Source: Lachnospiraceae bacterium (GTDB lineage: Bacteria; Bacillota; Clostridia; Lachnospirales; Lachnospiraceae). From it: 9,992 nucleotides of DNA. The position numbers and the translations under genes are program-made. The notes beneath the pieces are model-generated. The model was not told the origin of the DNA, ran no database searches, and saw only the letters and a program-made list of their open reading frames with translations. The stretch lies in the NCBI GenBank assembly GCA_024691145.1, contig JAILNW010000213.1, positions 1-9,992 of the forward strand. Direction: 5' to 3'. Positions within the stretch are counted from its first letter, which is position 1. Every line of letters begins with the position of its first letter. This document shows, piece by piece, positions 1 to 6,954 of the stretch.

Positions 1-384
1 GAATTTGTTTATTATAAACTCGTATGTTTTATATAGGAATGCACCTGTAAGTATAGCAGCACAGCCTTTTGCAACCAAAGGATCTGTTCCCATAGTAAAG
101 AAAATATACAATGAAACAATATAAGCAATCGCTATAAGCAAATATGATTTGCTTATAGAAAATGCAACCATCATTGTATCCACCAGTCTTTTCTGCTTTC
201 TGGCAAGGACATTTATATCCATTTTTTCAAGATGTTCATAAATATCTTTATATACCTCATCATTCTCTACTTCTTCAATGTCACACTCATTCTGATACAG
301 CAAATTCTGATAAGAAAAAAAGTATTTATAATAACAATTATCACCGAATTCTTTTTTTATCAAGGTTTTAAATACATTTGCCAT
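1..384 (-). CDS. Two-helix membrane protein of unknown function, 3' end outside window
   Basis: Open for 128 codons from an ATG at 384 to the window edge with no stop, so the C-terminus is missing. A GGAGGG Shine-Dalgarno site (391-396) sits 6 nt upstream of the ATG. The first ~70 residues are hydrophilic and charged, with an acidic stretch around 34-50, and are predicted cytosolic. Two hydrophobic segments follow at about residues 73-98 and 103-124, joined by a very short turn (GTDP), suggesting a membrane hairpin. I do not recognise the family. It starts 19 nt after the stop of the PAS/PocR sensor gene and is almost certainly co-transcribed with it, so it may be a membrane partner or target of that sensor; this is inference from position. 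The gene itself is well supported by RBS, start and composition; its function is unknown. Confidence 0.8.
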   Translation of the reverse strand, partial: MANVFKTLIKKEFGDNCYYKYFFSYQNLLYQNECDIEEVENDEVYKDIYEHLEKMDINVLARKQKRLVDTMMVAFSISKSYLLIAIAYIVSLYIFFTMGTDPLVAKGCAAILTGAFLYKTYEFIINKF

Positions 385-403
385 AACAATCCCTCCAAAA
401 CAT

Positions 404-2197
404 CTATCTCTTATATTTCATATATCGGTCTATTTCTGCATTAAGCACACCTCTTTTTTGTATTTTTTTAGTAACTTCCTCTAACAATTCTTTTGTCCTT
501 ATAATATTACTTTTTTCTTTTATAAGTTCTATATTATGATATTCCGCTTTGCATATAGTTTGAACATATTCCCACAAATAATGCATAAGTTTTTCAAAAT
601 CTTTTTCATTTTTATAATTATCTGTAGAAAATAATTTTATATACTCATCAAATTTTCTGCTGTTCTTATCTGACAATATAATATTTGAACTTCCTATAAT
701 AGCAATTACTATAATATTTCCAATATGTATGTCTCCTATTGCAAATGGCACTGCTGACATTTTTACATTATCACAATAGAACCTCTCAAATTTTACTGTT
801 CTGCTTTTAAATGACTTTTGTCCAAGTTCCTTGTATTTTCTAAGGCTTTTTCTTACTTCTATGAGAAGCGTTAGTTCATCATTTAAAGGCACAGTAGGCA
901 CTGGTGTTGTAATTATATTGCCCTTTATATCCGTTAAAAATGATATTAGATACATTGTATCCGACAACATTTTCTGTATGGCATATAACTCATTTACATC
1001 AAATAAATCCTTTATATTAATAACATCTGAATCGATATTTTTTCCATTATCTAAATTTTCATTAATAAGCTTAATTTCCTGCTTTCTTTCATTAAGTTCC
1101 TGTTCAAGTCTTTTTCTTTCACTGATATTCTGCATTGTACTAAAATTATATATGATATTATCCCCCACCACAACATGAGAACATTCCTCATGTATCCATT
1201 CAGTTTCACCATCTTTTTTAACAATTCTGTACTCATATACAGATATTTTATTATCTTTTAAACCATTTTCATCAAGTTCCTTAAATTTATCCTTAACCAA
1301 AGGCATATCTTCTTCAAATATTATATCCTTTAGAGAAACCTTTCCTGTGCAGAACTCTTCAACTGTATATCCATACTTTTCAATATTTCCTGATATATAC
1401 TGAACTGAAGCCTTTTCATCTAAAAACCAGCTTACAAGCACAGTATCCCCCTTGTCAATCATATCATTAACCATGTTATTGCTGTTTATTGCCGTATCAT
1501 AGAATTCTTTATGTTTTTCTTTATTAAGTATTCTATTATGAAGACTAAGAATGCCCACAGTATTTCCTTCCCTGTCCATTATTGGCATCCTGTTGATTTT
1601 AATAAAATAACTTGATTCATTGTTAACCGTTATCATCTGAATAGAATTAAACTGGCTTTTCCCCTCTTCCAAAAGCCTCTTTTTAATGTCCATAGACCTG
1701 CTGACTATCTGATTATTTAGAAATTCCTTTACCTGCTCAGTTGTATATCCGCTGCCAAAGGAATAAATATCATTTTTCAAAGCACTATTAATAAATATGC
1801 TTCCATCCACTGTATTCTTGTATGCAATTCTTGGTATCTGTATTCCAAGCCTTCCTACAAAAGCATTTTTTAAAGATTTTTCAAACAGCATCAAAACAAA
1901 ATGGAAATTTTCCACCATAAATACATTAACATCAATATCAATGTTCATCTTCTTTCCGTCTTTATAAACTGCATTAATATTAAATAAAAGTTCACTGCCG
2001 CCCTTTAATAGTTCTTTAGGGTATCTAAGTTTCTTACCGTCAAATATTTCCCTTATATCATCATTCTGAATATTAAAAATTTCCCTGGCATATCTGTTAA
2101 TGGCAATTATTTTATTACTTTCATAATTATAAATAACTGCCGCAAATTCTATATGATCAAGAAATTCCTCATATTTCTTTCTTACTTCACCCTTCAT
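404..2197 (-). CDS. Soluble sensor with three PAS-like domains and a PocR-like domain, no output domain
   Basis: 597 residues from the ATG at 2197. Three PAS-like modules are visible. The first is at about 8-108. The second, around 120-222, has a PAC-like end (FIKINRMPIMDREGNTVGIL). The third, about 240-362, is the clearest: EYRIVKKDGETEWIHEE followed by NISERKRLEQEL, a typical PAS/PAC exit. A short coiled-coil linker (360-385) leads to a PocR-like ligand-binding domain at about 393-503 (LFDVNELYAIQKMLSDTM, then TDIKGNIIT, then AVPFAIGDIHIGNI). The C-terminal ~90 residues look helical. There is no transmembrane segment. I see no histidine kinase, GGDEF, EAL, HD-GYP, sigma-54 or HTH signature, so the output must be through protein contact or is non-canonical. 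The PocR part lacks the early cysteines often found in that family. An in-frame GTG at 2209 would add four residues but has no RBS. It lies between two membrane-protein genes in one operon. Confidence 0.85.
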   Translation of the reverse strand: MKGEVRKKYEEFLDHIEFAAVIYNYESNKIIAINRYAREIFNIQNDDIREIFDGKKLRYPKELLKGGSELLFNINAVYKDGKKMNIDIDVNVFMVENFHFVLMLFEKSLKNAFVGRLGIQIPRIAYKNTVDGSIFINSALKNDIYSFGSGYTTEQVKEFLNNQIVSRSMDIKKRLLEEGKSQFNSIQMITVNNESSYFIKINRMPIMDREGNTVGILSLHNRILNKEKHKEFYDTAINSNNMVNDMIDKGDTVLVSWFLDEKASVQYISGNIEKYGYTVEEFCTGKVSLKDIIFEEDMPLVKDKFKELDENGLKDNKISVYEYRIVKKDGETEWIHEECSHVVVGDNIIYNFSTMQNISERKRLEQELNERKQEIKLINENLDNGKNIDSDVINIKDLFDVNELYAIQKMLSDTMYLISFLTDIKGNIITTPVPTVPLNDELTLLIEVRKSLRKYKELGQKSFKSRTVKFERFYCDNVKMSAVPFAIGDIHIGNIIVIAIIGSSNIILSDKNSRKFDEYIKLFSTDNYKNEKDFEKLMHYLWEYVQTICKAEYHNIELIKEKSNIIRTKELLEEVTKKIQKRGVLNAEIDRYMKYKR

Positions 2198-2206
2198 CAG
2201 CCTACA

Positions 2207-2213
2207 CACCTTT
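2207..2213 (-). promoter_or_regulatory. Ribosome binding site deciding the sensor start
   Basis: AAAGGTG on the minus strand ends 9 nt before the ATG at 2197. The alternative GTG at 2209 lies inside this site and has no purine-rich sequence upstream, so the ATG is preferred. Confidence 0.5.
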
Positions 2214-2218
2214 ATTAA

Positions 2219-2839
2219 TTATTTTATACTCACCTTTTTGATAATAAAACCATTAATATTGCTACTTTTTTCAACAGTTACTTCTATCTTAGTCTGTGTC
2301 TCCTCTTCCACTTTTAAGACATTTATGATTCCCTGCTTATTTTTTATGCTTCCTGAATCATACTGATAAAAAAAATCCCCGGCTTCTCTAGTTTCTATAT
2401 AGTATTTATCATTTTCACAAAATACAGCACTGAATGTATCTGTTTTGTTAAGATCAACCTCCGGCATCTTCCTGCCAAAAACAAGTTCAAATAAACTATC
2501 AATCTCTTCCTTATTAGTGACACCCATGCTGTGAGTTGTTCCATCAGCAAATGTTACTTCTGTAACTTCATTTTTATTGCCAAAGTACAAATACTGATTT
2601 GAAATAAAGTTTTCTATAAACTCTTTGTCAAAATCCTTCTCAGATTTAAACTCATCTATAAAATAACAATAATTCTCAACCTTTGCTTTCATTGTGTTGG
2701 TTAGAACAAATTCTTCAGTTTTATTTGTATTATTATCTGAATTCCCCATATTATCTTCTTTATTACCAAATAGTCTGAAATACAAAAGTACAATTATTGC
2801 GAGATAAATAACTACAATAGCAAAAAATTTCTTCTTCAT
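2219..2839 (-). CDS. N-terminally membrane-anchored extracytoplasmic protein, unknown function
   Basis: 206 residues from the ATG at 2839; an upstream in-frame extension exists but the GGAGGT site fits this ATG. The N-terminus is MKKK followed by a strongly hydrophobic stretch (about 5-24). No lipobox cysteine follows, so it is an uncleaved signal anchor or a signal peptide rather than a lipoprotein. Residues 25-45 are an Asn/Asp/Glu-rich linker, and the rest (46-206) is a mixed alpha/beta domain predicted outside the membrane, with QYLYF at 82-86 and a C-terminal run of alternating beta-type residues. Cys58 and Cys141 are the only cysteines. I do not recognise the family. It is first in a three-gene operon, 21 nt ahead of the PAS/PocR sensor start. 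A TACAAT -10-like box on the minus strand (2885-2890) could serve its promoter, but no good -35 is paired with it. Confidence 0.85.
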   Translation of the reverse strand: MKKKFFAIVVIYLAIIVLLYFRLFGNKEDNMGNSDNNTNKTEEFVLTNTMKAKVENYCYFIDEFKSEKDFDKEFIENFISNQYLYFGNKNEVTEVTFADGTTHSMGVTNKEEIDSLFELVFGRKMPEVDLNKTDTFSAVFCENDKYYIETREAGDFFYQYDSGSIKNKQGIINVLKVEEETQTKIEVTVEKSSNINGFIIKKVSIK

Positions 2840-2845
2840 TATGCT

Positions 2846-2851
2846 ACCTCC
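2846..2851 (-). promoter_or_regulatory. Ribosome binding site deciding the start of the anchored protein
   Basis: Perfect GGAGGT on the minus strand, 6 nt before the ATG at 2839. It rules out the upstream in-frame start at 2872, which would put this site inside the coding region. Confidence 0.8.
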
Positions 2852-2923
2852 ATATCTCATACAATTACCCACAACCTGCCATTTATTGTATCGACATTTT
2901 CCATTTATTACTAAATAGTTGTG

Positions 2924-2952
2924 TTGTAATATTATTTATTTTACTATATACT
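2924..2952 (+). promoter_or_regulatory. Sigma-A-type promoter of the HAD phosphatase gene
   Basis: A -35 box TTGTAA (2924-2929, 4/6 to consensus) and a -10 box TATACT (2947-2952, 5/6) are separated by exactly 17 bp. Transcription would begin near 2959, giving a leader of roughly 26 nt that carries the GAGGTG ribosome binding site. Read by eye, not tested. Confidence 0.5.
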
Positions 2953-2967
2953 AGTACTATATTACAA
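2924..2967. repeat. Perfect 9-bp inverted repeat spanning the HAD promoter, possible operator
   Basis: TTGTAATAT (2924-2932) and its exact reverse complement ATATTACAA (2959-2967) have centres 35 bp apart. The left arm contains the whole -35 box and the right arm lies at or just after the predicted transcription start. Between them are two 7-bp direct copies of TACTATA (2942-2948 and 2955-2961) and overlapping palindromes ACTAGT and AGTACT. The placement is what a repressor site would need, but no regulator gene is seen in the window and AT-rich DNA yields such repeats by chance fairly often. Confidence 0.35.
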
Positions 2968-2972
2968 TATGT

Positions 2973-2978
2973 GAGGTG
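2973..2978 (+). promoter_or_regulatory. Ribosome binding site deciding the HAD start
   Basis: GAGGTG lies 6 nt before the ATG at 2985. An in-frame GTG at 2976 is part of this site and lacks its own upstream site, so the ATG is the better start. Confidence 0.7.
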
Positions 2979-2984
2979 CAATTT

Positions 2985-3641
2985 ATGATTCTAACTGCGA
3001 AATTTTTTATTTTTGACATGGATGGGCTTATGTTTGACACTGAACGTCTTTTTTTCGAATGTGTCAGAGAAGCCGCTTCTTTGTACGGATATGATTATAC
3101 AGAAGAAAAATATATTAAAACCATAGGAACTGCTGGAGAAACATTAAAAAAAGTTGTTATAGAAACCATGGGTAAAGATTATCCCTTGGTTGAAGCTAGT
3201 AACAAAGCAAAAGAACTTATGGATATAAGAATAGAAAAAGACGGTCTTCCTTTAAAAAGCGGGCTTTTAAATCTTCTTGGACTCTTAAAGGAACTAAACA
3301 TAAAATGCTGTGTTGCATCTTCAACTAATTCCGATAAAGTCATAGAGTACCTTAACAAAGCAGGTATAAATAATTATTTTTGCAATGTTATTGGTGGTGA
3401 AATGGTTAATCGTTCAAAACCTGCTCCTGATATTTTTCTTAAAGCCTGTGATGAATGTGGATTTTCTCCTTCAGAAGCTGTTGTTTTAGAAGATTCCATG
3501 AACGGAGTACGAGCAGGTATAGCTGCAGGAATAAAGGTTATCTGTATACCAGATATCGTTATGCCAGATGACTTTACAAAGGGAAATGCCTACAGGGTAT
3601 ATAACACATTGAATGATGTTATTCCTCTTCTTATTGATTAA
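2985..3641 (+). CDS. HAD-superfamily phosphatase/phosphomutase, beta-phosphoglucomutase-like
   Basis: 218 residues, a normal length for subfamily IA HAD hydrolases. These are soluble Mg-dependent enzymes that act on small phosphorylated metabolites through an aspartyl-phosphate intermediate. All four motifs are visible. Motif I is FDMDGLMFDTE, with nucleophile Asp11 and acid/base Asp13. Motif II is VASSTN, with Ser112 or Ser113. Motif III is Lys145 in RSKPAPDIF. Motif IV is VLEDSMNG, with Glu169 and Asp170. Between motifs I and II (about 16-85) is a helical C1 cap, as in beta-phosphoglucomutase and related sugar-phosphate phosphatases. KPAPDIF and EDSMNGV are typical of that group, but the substrate cannot be read from the sequence. 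The gene is monocistronic: it has its own promoter, is divergent from the anchored-protein operon, and ends at a hairpin terminator. It is the only plus-strand gene in the window. Confidence 0.93.
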   Translation: MILTAKFFIFDMDGLMFDTERLFFECVREAASLYGYDYTEEKYIKTIGTAGETLKKVVIETMGKDYPLVEASNKAKELMDIRIEKDGLPLKSGLLNLLGLLKELNIKCCVASSTNSDKVIEYLNKAGINNYFCNVIGGEMVNRSKPAPDIFLKACDECGFSPSEAVVLEDSMNGVRAGIAAGIKVICIPDIVMPDDFTKGNAYRVYNTLNDVIPLLID

Positions 3642-3655
3642 TTATAGTATATAGC

Positions 3656-3683
3656 AAAGCTGCCAGAATCTTCTGACAGCTTT
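3656..3683. terminator. Bidirectional hairpin terminator between convergent genes
   Basis: AAAGCTGCCAGAA (3656-3668) pairs with TTCTGACAGCTTT (3671-3683): a 13-bp stem with a single C-A mismatch and a tiny loop. It starts 14 nt after the HAD stop and 12 nt beyond the GNAT stop on the other strand, and ends in short T runs on both strands, so it can serve both genes. The T tracts are short and termination may be incomplete. Confidence 0.7.
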
Positions 3684-3695
3684 ATATGTCTAATA

Positions 3696-4154
3696 TTACA
3701 TCTGTAATGCATTGGCAACATAAATCTTTGTAGGGAAGCCCCACTTATCAATATCAAGACCAATCTCTGTAAATCCAAACTTTTCAAAAAGATTAATCTG
3801 GTCTGTACTTATAAATACTTCTCTGAATCCTAACTTTCCAGCTCTTATTCTTCCATGTATAAGAAATAATTCAGATAATCTGCTACCTCTGTAATCTTCA
3901 TCTATGAAGATACTGCTAATCCAAGGAGTGGACTCTAAATTACGAATAGGCTCATTTCTCAAAAACTGATAAAAGCCGACTATCCTGTCATCATCTACCA
4001 TTACAAAAGTATCCTGTATATCTTCCTCAGGAAGCATAGACTGTTCAAGTTGTTCAAAAAAGAATTCTGCAATCTCCTTCCATGACTTAACGACATAATC
4101 CATAATTGCAGTTTTTAATTCTGGCTGATTACTTACTGAAAATATACGTATCAC
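3696..4154 (-). CDS. GNAT-family N-acetyltransferase
   Basis: 152 residues, a typical single-domain GNAT length. Members transfer the acetyl group of acetyl-CoA to an amine on a small molecule or protein; the acceptor here is unknown. The acetyl-CoA-binding core is visible: beta4 SSIFIDEDY (80-88), then the pyrophosphate-binding turn RGSRLS (89-94) in place of Q/R-x-x-G-x-G/A, the following helix SELFLIHGRIRAGKLGF, then beta5 EVFIST and the closing LFEKFGFTEIG (122-132), a GNAT hallmark. The start is GTG, preceded by an AGGAG site about 8 nt upstream (4163-4167), which supports it. A possible promoter lies in the gap before it, but with no convincing terminator after the upstream membrane-protein gene, read-through from that operon is also possible. 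Confidence 0.9.
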   Translation of the reverse strand: MIRIFSVSNQPELKTAIMDYVVKSWKEIAEFFFEQLEQSMLPEEDIQDTFVMVDDDRIVGFYQFLRNEPIRNLESTPWISSIFIDEDYRGSRLSELFLIHGRIRAGKLGFREVFISTDQINLFEKFGFTEIGLDIDKWGFPTKIYVANALQM

Positions 4155-4214
4155 TCTTAACTCTCCTCACTTCTTCTTAATATTGCATTTTGCATAAATT
4201 TATTACTCAAAACT

Positions 4215-4223
4215 ATTGTATCA
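4215..4223 (-). promoter_or_regulatory. Possible extended -10 promoter for the GNAT gene
   Basis: TGATACAAT on the minus strand fits an extended -10 element (TG-n-TACAAT). It would start transcription near 4208, about 54 nt before the GTG. No good -35 is seen, which is tolerated for extended -10 promoters. Weak evidence. Confidence 0.3.
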
Positions 4224-4238
4224 CATCAAATGTAAAAA

Positions 4239-5027
4239 TCATAGTTTTTTTTTGCATATATTAAAAATTCTTCTAAGAATAACAACTGACGCTATTCCTA
4301 AGGCCACACTTATTATAAATACCCACATTGTAGTCATGGCTTCTTTATGCTGTCTGTTAAATAACATATGATGTTCCGCTATATATGTTGCAATTACTGT
4401 TTCATTTGAATCTGCTACAGTTACACAGAATCCATTTCTCTGGTCACGAACATCAATAAAATCAATCTCCCCCTCTTCTATATTTTTATTCTCGTGATTT
4501 ATATATTTACCATAAATATCTATATTGCCTGTAAAAGGCACTCCATTTCTCAATAAAATAAAGTTATTTTCTCCACTTCTTACTAATTCTAAAGGAATTT
4601 CTTTATTTCCACAAACATTGCTAAACATTGAAAATCCTTGTGTTTCATTTGTATCCGCCTTGGCGCATACTGTAATGTTTTTATCCTCATTATTCTTTTT
4701 CCCTATTGTAACAAAGGTTCCACTCATATTATTATTAAACCTGAAACTATCAATTTCACTTTTATTTACTTTTCCATCAGTATCAAGATAATAAATCTCA
4801 TTAAATAATCCGCTAAAGTCATCTCTGTAATTTAAAACTAAATTTTCATCATTAAATGTAAAGTACAAATACTGATATTCTATCTCTGGATTTATAACAG
4901 TTTCTTTTTTTAGCTCTCTGTTCTCCATGCTGTCCTCTACAATCATGTAATTAAGTTTAGGTGATAAAAATACTCCAGCAGCTAATATTATTGCAATAAG
5001 GAATATGACTGCATTATTATTTTTCAT
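4239..5027 (-). CDS. Bitopic membrane protein of unknown function, last gene of the redox operon
   Basis: 262 residues. An N-terminal hydrophobic segment (about 6-22) and a second one near the C-terminus (about 232-252), followed by basic RRIFNICKKK, bracket a ~210-residue hydrophilic domain predicted outside the cytoplasm. That domain is rich in Asn, Asp and Glu and in beta-type sequence, with cysteines at 121, 139 and 201. I do not recognise it. The ATG lies only 5 nt after the stop of the degenerate D-component gene, with G-rich sequence just upstream (AGGGGG and AGGG), so it is translationally linked to the operon. That position suggests a membrane scaffold or extracytoplasmic partner of the redox system, but nothing in the sequence proves it. 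The 3' end carries a run of nine A on the coding strand, affecting only the last lysines. Confidence 0.85.
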   Translation of the reverse strand: MKNNNAVIFLIAIILAAGVFLSPKLNYMIVEDSMENRELKKETVINPEIEYQYLYFTFNDENLVLNYRDDFSGLFNEIYYLDTDGKVNKSEIDSFRFNNNMSGTFVTIGKKNNEDKNITVCAKADTNETQGFSMFSNVCGNKEIPLELVRSGENNFILLRNGVPFTGNIDIYGKYINHENKNIEEGEIDFIDVRDQRNGFCVTVADSNETVIATYIAEHHMLFNRQHKEAMTTMWVFIISVALGIASVVILRRIFNICKKKL

Positions 5028-5032
5028 AATCC

Positions 5033-6271
5033 CTATGCCCCCTGTCGTAAAACCTTATATCTGTGCTGAAGCATTTCACTAAATGCCTCCAGACGAATTC
5101 TTAACTGTTCCACATCCTGATAGTTATAGTCTGTCTCCAGTCTGAACACTGGTATATTATATTCTTCAAAGTATTCTTCAAATCTTCGAAGTTCAAAATC
5201 ATACTCTATCTGTCCTTTTAAAATATGATAAACAACTCCGTCAAAATGATAATTTTCTATATAATATCTTATGTATGCTGAAAGCACATCATTTTGCACA
5301 TATGCAGGGGACAAATCCTTGAAAAAACTTTCTCTTGCTACATTTTTGATGGCTCCTGCCGTTGTTACTGCTATTCCCTGATTATTATTTTCAAATAAAC
5401 TTACTGATAAAGGATGTATACATTGTTTTAAGTCAAGTCCAAGTTCTTCAAGTAAAAATGGTATTTTATAATTTGGTGCATATATTGGGGAACCAATCAT
5501 TAAAACTCTCGGACGGTACTCTTCATAATAATATTTTCTCTGGATACTCATTTCATTAATTAATCCGTATACATTTTCCGTCCAGGTATATTTATCACTT
5601 GTCCAAAAATAAGACTGGGCAATAAACATTTTCATTGCACCATTTATTCCTTCATTATCATTCATTAAATATGTATCAAGATCTGTAAATGCTTTATAGG
5701 CTCTTTTAGATTGCTCAATCTGGCTAAATATCCTGTCTTTTGAGTTTTTAATATTCAACACATTTTTTATTTTATAAACCATATCTCTTATTTCATCAAT
5801 CCAGAAGTCTTCAAGCTTTTTATCATACTGTGTACTAGGCACTTCAATAGTTATTACCCTCATATTATCCTTAAGTAAAGCAGGTATTTTCCTCATGCTG
5901 TCGCAGGTAATAGGAACTATTACAATTGTTTCTTTATCAACTTTAAATATTCCGCTTTTTAAAATACCCAGAACTGATTTTATGCAGGAATCTGTATCCC
6001 TTGGTACCATCTGCTCTGACAGGTTGGCTGCATAAAGACTTCCTCCAAGCACATATACTGTTTCGTCAGATAAAGCATACATTAGCTGTTCCGGAATATT
6101 AAGCCCAAGAACAATTATTTTAGGTGCAGAATATAAATAATTCTGCATAAACTCATATCGTAAATCAAGAAAATATCTTATACTTAAATATCTTCCATTC
6201 TGCTGATACAATGTATTAATAGTTGTATTCCATTCTTCATAATATTCATCATGTTCAAATTTCTCCTCCAT
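5033..6271 (-). CDS. Degenerate 2-hydroxyacyl-CoA dehydratase D-component paralogue
   Basis: 412 residues, family-typical length. It is clearly homologous to the other D-component protein in this operon: VPRD near residue 89, ITCD (121-124), the second-domain start RVLMIGSPIYAPNYKIPFLLEELG (positions 255-278), YHILKG near 350, and ETDYNYQDVEQLRIRLEAF near the C-terminus. Almost all cysteines are gone. Only Cys96, 123 and 284 remain. Compared with the paralogue, Cys89 and Cys97 become Leu67 and Leu75, Cys116 aligns with Asp95 (Cys96 is two residues further on), the Cys312 and Cys344/346 motifs are absent, and Cys379 becomes Gln354. Cys123 in TCD is retained. A full [4Fe-4S] site is therefore unlikely. 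It may be a structural or regulatory partner in a heterodimer, as dehydratases and benzoyl-CoA reductases pair two related subunits. AGGAGGA precedes the ATG, and the gap to the upstream gene is 11 nt. Confidence 0.85.
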   Translation of the reverse strand: MEEKFEHDEYYEEWNTTINTLYQQNGRYLSIRYFLDLRYEFMQNYLYSAPKIIVLGLNIPEQLMYALSDETVYVLGGSLYAANLSEQMVPRDTDSCIKSVLGILKSGIFKVDKETIVIVPITCDSMRKIPALLKDNMRVITIEVPSTQYDKKLEDFWIDEIRDMVYKIKNVLNIKNSKDRIFSQIEQSKRAYKAFTDLDTYLMNDNEGINGAMKMFIAQSYFWTSDKYTWTENVYGLINEMSIQRKYYYEEYRPRVLMIGSPIYAPNYKIPFLLEELGLDLKQCIHPLSVSLFENNNQGIAVTTAGAIKNVARESFFKDLSPAYVQNDVLSAYIRYYIENYHFDGVVYHILKGQIEYDFELRRFEEYFEEYNIPVFRLETDYNYQDVEQLRIRLEAFSEMLQHRYKVLRQGA

Positions 6272-6282
6272 AACATTCCTCC

Positions 6283-6954
6283 TTAAATCAATAGTTTCGT
6301 GCCAATTATTACGAGAAATATACTAATCATTATCCTTACTATTTTGTAACAGTAAGGTGTATCTTTAATCATATTTACCGCCAGAAGTTTCATAATTACA
6401 AGTATTATTATTATAGGTGAAAATGCACTTGCAATGCTAAATATCATTCCAAGTATAATCCCTTTAATCAGGGACAGATTTATTGCATAACCTGATATTA
6501 TAATAAGTGGCATACAAGGTGTTAAACCATATAAAAAGCCACCTGCAAATGGTGATACAGAATAATATTTTTCATTATTGCTGCAATTTTTCTTACATGA
6601 ATTACAGCCCTTATTTTTATATTCTTTATATATTTTAATCATCATATAAATACCATTTATTATCAGAAATACAGGCATTAATATATCTGTTTTGTACTTT
6701 CCAAAGTATCCTTTTTCTTCTACAAACATTGTTCCAATTAAAGAAGATATAATACAAACTAAAAGTATTGCAATCATTTTCCCAACAAAAAATAATATAA
6801 AGGTTTTTACAGACTTTTTTGTATTGCCATCCAGATTAAGTACATAACTGCTTAGCAGTGCCCCTATTGCAGGACTGCAGCCTGTACCACAGGAAAGTCC
6901 CATTAATATTGTACTTAATATTACTGCTGAAAATACTGTTACATCACCATACAT
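6283..6954 (-). CDS. CcdA/DsbD-like (SafE/DsbD_2-type) six-helix membrane protein with redox cysteines
   Basis: 223 residues with about six hydrophobic segments (roughly 7-40, 50-77, 90-108, 135-158, 162-192 and 203-223) in a 3+3 pseudo-repeat. Each half carries a cysteine-proline motif in its first helix: GLSCGTGCSPAIG (Cys22, Cys26) and GLTPCMPL (Cys147). This is the layout of CcdA/DsbD-type proteins, which carry reducing equivalents across the membrane through a cysteine pair. Homologues are often labelled sulfite exporter TauE/SafE or urease accessory UreH-like. Unusually, the loop joining the halves holds a cysteine cluster, GCNSCKKNC (117, 120, 124), that could bind a metal or a cluster. 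The ATG at 6954 overlaps the end of the activase gene by 16 nt, with AGGTGAG just upstream, so the two are probably translationally coupled. Inferred role: thiol or electron traffic for the adjacent iron-sulfur proteins. Transport of an anion or metal is the alternative. Confidence 0.85.
   Translation of the reverse strand: MYGDVTVFSAVILSTILMGLSCGTGCSPAIGALLSSYVLNLDGNTKKSVKTFILFFVGKMIAILLVCIISSLIGTMFVEEKGYFGKYKTDILMPVFLIINGIYMMIKIYKEYKNKGCNSCKKNCSNNEKYYSVSPFAGGFLYGLTPCMPLIIISGYAINLSLIKGIILGMIFSIASAFSPIIIILVIMKLLAVNMIKDTPYCYKIVRIMISIFLVIIGTKLLI

Noticed and set aside
162..444. Plus-strand open frames over the left-hand genes, and similar plus-strand frames at 831-1178, 4525-4791, 6858-7169 and elsewhere
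   Set aside because: They are antisense to well-supported genes, lack ribosome binding sites and have no recognisable protein character.
4155..4238. Terminator after the redox operon
   Set aside because: Only a weak ACAT/ATGT hairpin is present right after the stop, without a proper T tract, so I do not call one.
4245..4253. Run of nine A on the coding strand as a programmed frameshift site
   Set aside because: It lies at the last few codons of the gene, so slippage would change only the final residues, and no downstream frame of interest follows.
2219..5027. Shared QYLYF motif in the two membrane-anchored unknown proteins, suggesting they are paralogues
   Set aside because: The match is five residues, the rest does not align, and one has a second C-terminal helix. 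Chance similarity in Tyr/Phe/Leu-rich proteins is enough.
6283..6954. Naming the six-helix protein a sulfite exporter
   Set aside because: TauE/SafE is a common automatic label for this fold. The paired Cys-Pro motifs and the redox neighbourhood fit a CcdA/DsbD-like role better, and no sulfite metabolism genes are nearby.
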